From contig JAFYZT010000044.1 of NCBI GenBank assembly GCA_017548605.1, forward strand, positions 1 through 64,000: 64,000 bases of DNA, written 5' to 3'. This DNA is from Prevotella sp. (lineage in GTDB: Bacteria; Bacteroidota; Bacteroidia; Bacteroidales; Bacteroidaceae). The position numbers and the translations under genes are program-made. Positions 38,960 through 45,761 of this stretch are shown in pieces; positions within the stretch are counted from its first letter, which is position 1, and every line of letters starts with the position of its first letter. Under the pieces are notes generated by a model. The model was not told the DNA's origin. It worked only from the letters and a program-made list of their open reading frames with translations, and ran no database searches.

Positions 38960-39844
38960 TTACTCAGCGGCGGGAGCTTCTTCTTCCTTAGCAGGAGCAG
39001 CCTCTTCCTTGACGGGAGCAGCTTCTTCTTTAGCAGGAGCAGCCTCTTCCTTGGCAGGAGCAGCCTCTTCCTTACGGGCGCGACGAGTACGGCGCTGTGG
39101 TCTTTCTGCAGCTTCTTCAGCCTGCTCAGAGGCAGCTTTCTCGTCAGCTTTCTCAGCCTTGCGTTCTTCCAGTCCCTCGGCGATAGCCTCGCAGCAAGCT
39201 GTCAGGATGACGTTGATGCTGTCCTTAGCGTCGTCGTTGGCGGGAATCACGAAGTCCACCTCATTGGGGTCGGAGTTGGTGTCGACGATGGCGAACACGG
39301 GGATACCGAGGCGCTGTGCCTCTTTCACTGCGATGTTCTCCTTCATTACGTCAACCACGAAGAGGGCAGAGGGCAGACGGGTCAGGTCGGCGATAGAACC
39401 GAGGTTCTTCTCCAACTTGGCGCGCTGACGTGTCACCTGCAGCAACTCACGTTTCGAGAGGTTGGCATAAGTACCGTCACTCATCAGCTTGTCGATGTTC
39501 GACATTTTCTTCACAGCCTTGCGGATGGTGGGGAAGTTGGTGAGCATACCGCCCGGCCAGCGTTCAATCACGTAAGGCATGTTGACGCTCGTGGCCTTTT
39601 CAGCGATGATGTTCTTGGCCTGTTTTTTAGTAGCTACGAAAAGAATTTTCTTTCCTTGCTTGGCAATCTGCTTCAAGGCTTCAGCGGCCTCGTCAATCTT
39701 AGCCACGGTCTTGTGCAGGTCGATGATATGAATGCCATTGCGCTCCATGAAGATGTAGGGAGCCATGGCGGGATTCCACTTGCGGCGGAGGTGTCCGAAA
39801 TGGCAACCAGCCTCCAGCAGCATATCAAAATTTGTTCTTGACAT
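38960..39844 (-). CDS. rpsB: 30S ribosomal protein S2 with repetitive C-terminal tail
   Basis: Small-subunit protein bS2-type, 294 aa against about 240 in E. coli. Residues 1 to about 235 are normal, with the family start SRTNFDMLLEAGCHFGH and the KKQAKNII segment. The extra tail begins with an Arg-rich stretch (RPQRRTRRARK) and continues with a seven-residue repeat KEEAAPA, four to five times, ending EEEAPAAE. The tail is encoded by a 21-bp DNA repeat. Acidic or Ala/Pro/Lys tails on S2 are common in the phylum, but the repeat number is likely to vary between strains. Confidence 0.97.
   Translation of the reverse strand: MSRTNFDMLLEAGCHFGHLRRKWNPAMAPYIFMERNGIHIIDLHKTVAKIDEAAEALKQIAKQGKKILFVATKKQAKNIIAEKATSVNMPYVIERWPGGMLTNFPTIRKAVKKMSNIDKLMSDGTYANLSKRELLQVTRQRAKLEKNLGSIADLTRLPSALFVVDVMKENIAVKEAQRLGIPVFAIVDTNSDPNEVDFVIPANDDAKDSINVILTACCEAIAEGLEERKAEKADEKAASEQAEEAAERPQRRTRRARKEEAAPAKEEAAPAKEEAAPVKEEAAPAKEEEAPAAE
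38988..39074 (-). repeat. 21-bp tandem repeat encoding the S2 tail
   Basis: Four near-identical 21-bp units (gcaggagcagcctcttcctt plus one base) encode KEEAAPA units. The third unit carries a few synonymous or V/A changes. Confidence 0.85.
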
Positions 39845-39960
39845 TGTTTGTTGATTTAAAAAATGTGTTTACTTTCCTTTTAGTTTCTCTGAGAACCAAC
39901 CGTCAGGTAACTGCAGATGACAGGTCCTCACGGTTTGGATGCTAAACTGCGTTAATAAAG
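39845..39960 (-). promoter_or_regulatory. structured leader before rpsB
   Basis: On the minus strand CCAAACCGT (about 39938-39930) can pair with ACGGTTGG (about 39905-39898), enclosing a further possible stem. The segment is unlike the low-complexity filler next to it and leads straight to the S2 start. It could be a ribosomal-protein autoregulatory leader. This is inference from one sequence. Confidence 0.4.
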
Positions 39961-40037
39961 GGGTGAGAGATGAGGGGTGAGAGATTACTCCACAGACTAA
40001 TGTCTACACTCCTACACTTCTGAACTCCTACACTCCA
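39961..40037 (+). repeat. low-complexity repeat mosaic between rpsI and rpsB
   Basis: ggggtgagagatgaggggtgagag is followed by the linker cagactaatgtctac and by actcctacacttctgaactcc steps. The same three modules occur elsewhere in the same order, but here the order runs opposite to the flanking genes. Confidence 0.8.
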
Positions 40038-40043
40038 AAAAAA

Positions 40044-40430
40044 TTAACGCTTGCTGAACTGGAAGCGACGACGAGCCTTCGGACGTCCCGGCTTCTTACG
40101 CTCTACAGCACGTGAATCGCGTGTGAGGAAACCATGGTCCTTCAGGTTTTTCTTGTCCTCGGCGTTGATCTTCACCAGTGCGCGGGCGATAGCCAGACGC
40201 AGAGCTTGGCTCTGTCCTGTGAAGCCACCACCATCGAGGTTCGCCTTAATATCATACTTCTCGGCCACTTCGAGCAGGTTAAGCGGTTGTTTCACCACAT
40301 ACTGCAGAATAGCTGAGGGGAAATAATCGTTCAGGTCTTTCTTGTTAATGGTAATCTTGCCTGTACCTTCGCTCACATATACGCGTGCTACCGCGCTCTT
40401 GCGGCGACCTATTGCATTAATCAATTCCAT
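40044..40430 (-). CDS. rpsI: 30S ribosomal protein S9
   Basis: Small-subunit protein uS9, 128 aa. It has the family start INAIGRRKSAVARVYV and the conserved basic end KARRRFQFSKR that reaches the P-site tRNA. It follows rplM by 10 bp, the universal L13-S9 pair. Confidence 0.98.
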   Translation of the reverse strand: MELINAIGRRKSAVARVYVSEGTGKITINKKDLNDYFPSAILQYVVKQPLNLLEVAEKYDIKANLDGGGFTGQSQALRLAIARALVKINAEDKKNLKDHGFLTRDSRAVERKKPGRPKARRRFQFSKR

Positions 40431-40440
40431 CCTATTCTAA

Positions 40441-40902
40441 TTATTTATACTGGTTAATATCAATTGCCTTGGGCTTCTGGGCCTCATGTTTGTGCTCTGT
40501 ACCGTCGTAGATATAGAGGTTCTTGAGAAGGCTGCGACCGAGGGGACCTTTGGGGAGCATACCCTTCACGGCATGACGCAGGATGCGCTCGGCACCATAT
40601 TCATGCTTGCGCAGTTCGGCGGGCGTGTTAAAGCGCTGACCACCAGGATAACCAGTATAGCGGGTGTACACCTTGTCGGTCTCTTTCTTACCGGTGAACA
40701 CCACTTTGGCTGCGTTGATGATAATCACATTGTCGCCACAATCCACATGCGGCGTAAAGGTGGGTTTATATTTCCCACGGAGCAGTTTGGCAACTTTCGA
40801 GCACAGACGACCCACAACTTGGTCGGTAGCGTCGATGACCACCCACTCTTTCTTGGCTGTTTCCTTATTCACGGAAATAGTCTTGTAACTTAAAGTGTTC
40901 AT
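40441..40902 (-). CDS. rplM: 50S ribosomal protein L13
   Basis: Large-subunit protein uL13, 153 aa. I start at 40902 (MNTLSYKTISVNKETAKKEW); the in-frame ATG 42 bp upstream would add an unusual lysine-rich piece lying in the leader. The conserved VIDATDQVVGRLCSKVA and PKGPLGRSLLKNL segments are present. First gene of the rplM-rpsI-rpsB-tsf group. Confidence 0.97.
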   Translation of the reverse strand: MNTLSYKTISVNKETAKKEWVVIDATDQVVGRLCSKVAKLLRGKYKPTFTPHVDCGDNVIIINAAKVVFTGKKETDKVYTRYTGYPGGQRFNTPAELRKHEYGAERILRHAVKGMLPKGPLGRSLLKNLYIYDGTEHKHEAQKPKAIDINQYK

Positions 40903-41053
40903 TTTAAACTGTTGATTTTCTACTAAAAAACGTTTTTTATTCACTACCTGGACGGCGATTCACTAACCACCATGCCCGGCCAAAGGCACAGCTATTAACA
41001 CGCTCATCCCCGGGGGCCTAAGACTCCCCCGAAATAATCGGACTGCAAAGGTA
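40903..41053 (-). promoter_or_regulatory. rplM promoter and structured L13 leader
   Basis: TACCTTTG on the minus strand (41053-41046) is an exact -7 box, giving a start near 41038 and a leader of about 135 nt. The leader is GC-rich and has a strong G/C stem candidate (GGGGGAGTC...GGCCCCC, about 41030-41005). An L13 leader motif has been described in Bacteroidia, and this fits by position; the match was not computed. The rest of 41054-41279 shows no gene. Confidence 0.55.
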
Positions 41054-41279
41054 CTACCTTTTTATGTGATAGCCGCCATGAGCGCACTGCCAAATGCAGA
41101 GAATTATATTTTGTTAACTGTTTTAACATTATTTATAAACGCTTTTTCGTGGAGAATGTTGAACAAAAGACATCCCGGCGAGCACATCATGCACGTTTCT
41201 GTCGGAAATTGTAATGAATAAGAAAGGGAACGCGTTAGGTCTTAACTAAAAGCAAGGGAAAGTAAAAATTCAAATTAAT

Positions 41280-41310
41280 TTGGTTTTTCGCCCGCCTTGC
41301 ACTACCTTTG
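41280..41310 (+). promoter_or_regulatory. promoter touching the acetyltransferase start codon
   Basis: TTG at 41280-41282 and TACCTTTG at 41303-41310 with a 20-bp spacer. The expected transcription start (about 41314-41318) falls on the ATG at 41315. Confidence 0.7.
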
Positions 41311-41314
41311 CAAC

Positions 41315-41875
41315 ATGAACAGATATACCCAAGCCATATTGCTTTCTGCCTCGACATTGCGGATGTTGCCGCACATTGTATTGTATATGGCATACTGCAA
41401 GCGGATAGACCCCGACTTGGTGAAATACCAAGACAGGAAGACGGGCGTGCGGAACTTTATTAAGGTTTGCACGCGCGAGCGCGTATTTCGCAACCTTTTC
41501 TATTACCGTCTGGGCGAATACCGGTCGGTGTGGGTGAAATGGATGCTGCCACCCGAACGGTCGCTCCACATCTGGTGTCCGAGCATCGGCGAGGGGGCGC
41601 ATTTCGAACATAACTACGCCACCTACCTCAATGCCGAGAGCATAGGCAAAGATTTCTACTGTCTTCAGTTGGTGACCCTCGGTAACGACAAGGATGGTCG
41701 CCGCCCCACCATCGGCGACAATGTGAAGATTTTTACCGGTGCAACCGTCTTCGGCGGAATTACGATTGGTAACCACGTGACCATCGGAGCTGGAGCCGTG
41801 GTGAACATGGACGTGCCCGACAACTGCACGGTGACGGGAAATCCGGCGGTAATCAGAATAAGGGGTGAGAAGTGA
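41315..41875 (+). CDS. hexapeptide-repeat acetyltransferase (serine acetyltransferase-like)
   Basis: Left-handed beta-helix acyltransferase of 186 aa, similar to CysE/serine acetyltransferase-like proteins of polysaccharide loci. Hexapeptide steps run from about 95 to 180 (IGDNVKIFTGATVFGGITIGN and following), and the end PDNCTVTGNPAV is family-typical. The catalytic histidine is probably the one in HFEHNY. I start at 41315; that leaves almost no 5' UTR, so a later start (an internal ATG near 41365) is possible. It heads a four-gene plus-strand glycan cluster and may modify a surface sugar rather than serine. Confidence 0.82.
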   Translation: MNRYTQAILLSASTLRMLPHIVLYMAYCKRIDPDLVKYQDRKTGVRNFIKVCTRERVFRNLFYYRLGEYRSVWVKWMLPPERSLHIWCPSIGEGAHFEHNYATYLNAESIGKDFYCLQLVTLGNDKDGRRPTIGDNVKIFTGATVFGGITIGNHVTIGAGAVVNMDVPDNCTVTGNPAVIRIRGEK

Positions 41876-42033
41876 GAAGTGAGCACCCACCCTGACCCTC
41901 CCAAAGGGAGGGAGTGAAGAAGGTGCAAGGAGCAAGAGATATGCCAGTAGGGTAATGACCTAACTCCTTAATTACATTCATCAGTCGTCACTAAACAATC
42001 AACACTCAACACTCAACATTCAACATTCCAAGA
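41876..42033 (+). repeat. mosaic intergenic repeat: REP-like hairpin, gcaagg and caacattcaa modules
   Basis: In order: gtgagaagtgag, the REP-like hairpin (41883-41921: cacccaccctgaccctccc facing gggaggg), ggtgcaaggagcaagag, atgccagtagggtaatgacc, taactccttaatt and finally caacactcaacactcaacattcaacattc, which ends next to the LicD ATG. The same order recurs at 44511-44744. Confidence 0.85.
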
Positions 42034-42849
42034 ATGGATGGAAATAAGACAGACCATGAGGCGTTACGGCAGCGGTTCAACCCGGAAGGGTCGGAACTAC
42101 GTCAGATGCAGTTGGTGATGCTCGACATCCTCAGCGAAGTGGATGCCATCTGCCGTCGCCACGACATACCTTATTGGCTGAGTAGTGGCACGCTGCTCGG
42201 TGCATGGCGGCACGACGGGTTTATTCCCTGGGATGACGACCTCGACATAGAGATGCGGCGCGAAGACTACCTGCGGCTGCTGCCCATCCTTCGTGGGGAA
42301 CTGCCCGAACACCTGGCCCTGCAGACCATGGACGACGACCCCAACTATTTCTTTTTCTATGCCAAGATACACGACCGACGCACCTACTTAGAGGAAGGCA
42401 ACAACTACGACCGTCGTTGGAAGGAACGTGGTATCTACATCGACATACTGCCCATGGAACGGCAGCGGATTTGGCTCCACAAGATTGGTGAGAAGGCACA
42501 GGGTCATGTGTACAAGATATGGCGCACGTCAACCGATGATGAGCGGAGTATGCGCAAGGTGCGGCGCATCACGCAGTTCAACAAAAAGGTCACCTACCCC
42601 ATTCTGCGTGCGCTGTGTAAGCTGTCGGGTGCACGTACATGGACAAGCGGCATGGGCATGCCCTTCCACAAGCCGAGGTATGACGAAGACATCTTTCCAC
42701 TGGCCGAACATGTGTTCGAGGGACGGAAGTTCCCCGTACCCCACGACAGCGACCACCACATGCAGCTGCTTTTCGGTGACTGGCGACAGCTGCCCAATCT
42801 TGACGAACTGCACCCACACGCCAGGAAAATTAAAATATTAAAAGATTAA
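42034..42849 (+). CDS. LicD-family phosphotransferase
   Basis: 271-aa cytoplasmic protein of the LicD/fukutin nucleotidyltransferase-like family, which transfers phosphocholine or a similar phospho-substituent onto surface glycans. The signature YWLSSGTLLGAWRHDGFIPWDDDLDI (about residues 48-73; catalytic DDD) is intact. It lies between the acetyltransferase and a flippase gene, so its target is probably the same surface glycan. The donor is unknown, since no choline or CDP-sugar genes are in view. Confidence 0.9.
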   Translation: MDGNKTDHEALRQRFNPEGSELRQMQLVMLDILSEVDAICRRHDIPYWLSSGTLLGAWRHDGFIPWDDDLDIEMRREDYLRLLPILRGELPEHLALQTMDDDPNYFFFYAKIHDRRTYLEEGNNYDRRWKERGIYIDILPMERQRIWLHKIGEKAQGHVYKIWRTSTDDERSMRKVRRITQFNKKVTYPILRALCKLSGARTWTSGMGMPFHKPRYDEDIFPLAEHVFEGRKFPVPHDSDHHMQLLFGDWRQLPNLDELHPHARKIKILKD

Positions 42850-43067
42850 AGGGGGCAGGGAGCAGGGGGCAAGAGAGGTGAGAGGTGAGGGGTGAGAGAA
42901 TAGTTGAGGGGGAAAGGGGCAGGGAAGATTAAATAATTAAAAAATTAAAAGATTAAAGGAACAAGGGGGCTATTGTCTAAACTCCCAAACTTCTAAACTC
43001 CCAAACTCCAAAAACTCATCACTCGTAACTCATCACTCGTAACTCATCACTGTACACTAAACAACAA
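42850..43067 (+). repeat. mosaic intergenic repeat before the flippase gene
   Basis: Modules in order: gggggcagggagcaggg, gaggtgagaggtgaggggtgagag, aatagttgaggggg, attaaaaaattaaaagattaaagg, the linker ctattgtctaaac, actcccaaacttctaaactccc, aactcatcactcgt written three times, and tgtacactaaacaacaa ending at the ATG. No gene is seen. Confidence 0.85.
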
Positions 43068-44510
43068 ATGGAATCACTGAAAGAGAAGACGGCAAAAGGA
43101 CTGTTCTGGGGCGGCATGAACAACGGCATGCAGCAGCTCATCGGACTGGTCTTCGGCATCATCCTCGGACGATTGCTCTCGCCCGACGATTATGGTATGA
43201 TTGCCATGATCAGCATCTTCTCGCTCATCGCCAACGAGTTGCAGAGCAGCGGCTTCAAGACGGCACTCGTCAACCTGCAGCACCCAAAGCACGAGGACTA
43301 CAATGCGGTGTTCTGGTTCAATGTGATGGCTGGGGCGGTGATATACATTATCCTCTTCTTCTGTGCTCCACTCATCGCTAACTACTATCACCAGCCCGAC
43401 CTTGTCCCCCTCTGCCGATACGCTTTCCTCGGTTTTGTATTCTCGAGTTTCGGGACAGCACAGTCGGCCTATCTCACGAAGAACCTGAAGATAAAACAGA
43501 TAGCAGAGACGGGCATCACCGCCGTGCTCTTCTCCAGTATCGTGGGAGCGTTGATGGCCTGGCAAGGATTCTCCTACTGGTCACTGGCCACGCAGACCAA
43601 CTTGTTTATCGCCACCAATACCATCCTGCTATGGTACCACTCTTCATGGCGGCCCACCCTGCATATCAACCTGCGGCCCGTAGCCCGTATGTTCAAATTC
43701 AGTTGCAAAATTCTGGCCTCGGCCATCTTCGGTCATATCAATGTCAATGTGCTCAACATCCTTTTGGGGCACTATTTCACCGCCCGCGACGCAGGTAACT
43801 ACAACCAGGCCTACCAATGGAACTTCAAATGTTTCTCTTTGGTACAAGGTATGACCACCCAGGTGGCCCAGCCCGTGTTCGTGGAACTGTCGGGACAACG
43901 TGAACGACAGTTGGCCGCCTTCCGTAAGATGATGCGCTTCACCGCCTTCATCGCCTTCCCACTGCTTTTCGGATTGTCCTTGGTGTCGCACGAGTTCATC
44001 GTCATCACCATCGGCGAGAAATGGTTAAATAGTGCCAGTCTGATGCAGATACTCTGCATCGGCGGAGCCGTGATGCCCCTGTCCACCCTGATGACCAATA
44101 TGGTTATCAGTCACGGACGTAGCAATATCTATATGTGGTCGACCATCGCTCTCGGTTTGGCACAGATAGGTCTGATGATGCTGCTCTATCCATACGGCGT
44201 GAGCACGATGGTCATCGCCTACACCCTGTTGCAGATAGCATGGGTTCTGGTGTGGTGGTGGTTTGTGCACCGACTGACAGGCTACCGCCTGACCTCACTG
44301 CTGAAAGACACACTGCCCTTTGCCGGTACTGCTGCGGTGGTCATGATAGTCACCCACTTCGCCACGCTGCCCATCGAGTCGAACATTCTCCTGTTGTTGG
44401 CCCGCATCGTACTGGCCGCCCTGCTCTATTTCTTCATCATGAAGATAGCCAACGCCGTGATACTGAAAGAATGTATCGGATTCTTGAAGAATAAAAGAGG
44501 TGAGAGGTGA
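43068..44510 (+). CDS. polysaccharide flippase, Wzx/MATE-like
   Basis: Inner-membrane protein of 480 aa with about 12-14 hydrophobic helices, of the lipopolysaccharide/O-antigen flippase group (WzxC-type, MOP superfamily). The N-terminal SLKEKTAKGLFWGGMNNG and FGIILGRLLSPDDYGMIAM are typical of this group. It probably moves lipid-linked glycan units across the membrane. It is the third gene of the cluster after the acetyltransferase and LicD genes. No polymerase (Wzy) gene is in view. Confidence 0.88.
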   Translation: MESLKEKTAKGLFWGGMNNGMQQLIGLVFGIILGRLLSPDDYGMIAMISIFSLIANELQSSGFKTALVNLQHPKHEDYNAVFWFNVMAGAVIYIILFFCAPLIANYYHQPDLVPLCRYAFLGFVFSSFGTAQSAYLTKNLKIKQIAETGITAVLFSSIVGALMAWQGFSYWSLATQTNLFIATNTILLWYHSSWRPTLHINLRPVARMFKFSCKILASAIFGHINVNVLNILLGHYFTARDAGNYNQAYQWNFKCFSLVQGMTTQVAQPVFVELSGQRERQLAAFRKMMRFTAFIAFPLLFGLSLVSHEFIVITIGEKWLNSASLMQILCIGGAVMPLSTLMTNMVISHGRSNIYMWSTIALGLAQIGLMMLLYPYGVSTMVIAYTLLQIAWVLVWWWFVHRLTGYRLTSLLKDTLPFAGTAAVVMIVTHFATLPIESNILLLLARIVLAALLYFFIMKIANAVILKECIGFLKNKRGER

Positions 44511-44744
44511 GGGGTGAGAGAATAGTTAAGGGAGCAAGGAGCAAGAGATATGAGGGATGAGGGATGAGGGATGAGAGGTGAGGAGTGAGAGAATAGTTGA
44601 GGGAGCAAGGGACAAGGAGCAAGAGATGTGCCAGCAGGGTAATGGCTTAACTTCTTAACTCCTTAACTTCTTAACTCCTTAATTATATTCGTCATCGCGA
44701 AGCGACCATTCAACATTCAAAAATCAACATTCAAAATTCAAAAA
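44511..44744 (+). repeat. mosaic intergenic repeat before the glycosyltransferase gene
   Basis: Modules in order: gaggtgaggggtgagagaatagtt, agggagcaaggagcaagag, atgagggatgagggatgagagg, a second gagagaatagttgagggagcaagg, gtgccagcagggtaatggc, ttaacttcttaactcc repeated, and caacattcaaaaatcaacattcaaaattcaaaa, which meets the ATG. No gene is seen. Confidence 0.85.
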
Positions 44745-45761
44745 ATGAATCCTGCCAAGATAGACGTATCTGTACTCATCCTGTTTTTCAACCGCCCCGA
44801 ACAACTTAGCCAGGTGTTCGAGCAAGTGCGTCAGGCACGTCCTGCCCGTCTGTTCCTCTACCAAGACGGGCCACGCGGAGAGAAAGACATGCCAGGCATA
44901 GAGGCTTGCCGGAAAGTGGTGGAAGAGATTGACTGGGAGTGTGAGGTACACCGCAAATACCAGGAGCGCAACTACGGCTGCGACCCGTCAGAATACCTGT
45001 CACAAAAATGGGCCTTTTCCTTGACCGACAAATGTATCGTTTTGGAAGACGACGATGTACCCTCGCAGTCGTTCTTCCCTTTCTGTAAGGAACTGCTCGA
45101 CCGTTATGAGGACGACCCGCGTGTGGCGATGATATGCGGGTTCAACGAAGACGAGGTGACACCCCATTGCTCCGACAGCTATTTCTTCACCTCCATCTTC
45201 GCTATCTGGGGCTGGGCCTCTTGGCGCAGAGTCATCGACCAGTGGGAGGGCGATTATGCTTTCCTCGACGATGAGGAGAACATGCGGCGGTTGGAAGAGT
45301 TGTCAAATCAACGCCGCTACCGCAAGGATTTTATCCCTATGTGCCGTAACCATCGTGCCACGGGCAAAGAATATTATGAGAGTATTTTCTGGGCGAGTAT
45401 GTTGCTCCACTCGCAGTTGGCCATCATGCCACAGAAAAACATGGTCAACAACCTCGGCCTGACCGCCGACAGCACCCATTTCGGCGGCAGCATCGACACC
45501 ACGCCGCGTGCCTACCGGCGTATCTTCACCATGAAACGTCATGAGATGGATTTTCCATTGCGCCATCCTCGTTATCTCATCGAAGATGTGAGCTATAAAG
45601 AACGGCTCTACAAGACCAATGCCTGGGGCCATCCCTGGATTAAAATAGGCCGTTCATTGGAAGAACTGTGGCTGAACCTGCGCCACGGCAATTTCTCCTT
45701 CATCGGTAAATCCATCAAGCGCAGGTTCAACAAATGGTTCGGTAAAGATAAGCATTCCTAA
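44745..45761 (+). CDS. glycosyltransferase, GT-A fold
   Basis: 338-aa protein with an N-terminal nucleotide-sugar site (VSVLILFFNRPEQLSQV, about 8-24) and the metal-binding DxD-like cluster VLEDDDVPS (about 101-109), arranged as in GNT-I/GT2-like enzymes of Bacteroidota glycan loci. IWGWASWRR (about 154-162) is a further conserved feature of this group. It ends the four-gene plus-strand cluster; its last bases overlap the stop of the converging outer-membrane gene by four bp. Donor and acceptor are unknown. Confidence 0.83.
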   Translation: MNPAKIDVSVLILFFNRPEQLSQVFEQVRQARPARLFLYQDGPRGEKDMPGIEACRKVVEEIDWECEVHRKYQERNYGCDPSEYLSQKWAFSLTDKCIVLEDDDVPSQSFFPFCKELLDRYEDDPRVAMICGFNEDEVTPHCSDSYFFTSIFAIWGWASWRRVIDQWEGDYAFLDDEENMRRLEELSNQRRYRKDFIPMCRNHRATGKEYYESIFWASMLLHSQLAIMPQKNMVNNLGLTADSTHFGGSIDTTPRAYRRIFTMKRHEMDFPLRHPRYLIEDVSYKERLYKTNAWGHPWIKIGRSLEELWLNLRHGNFSFIGKSIKRRFNKWFGKDKHS

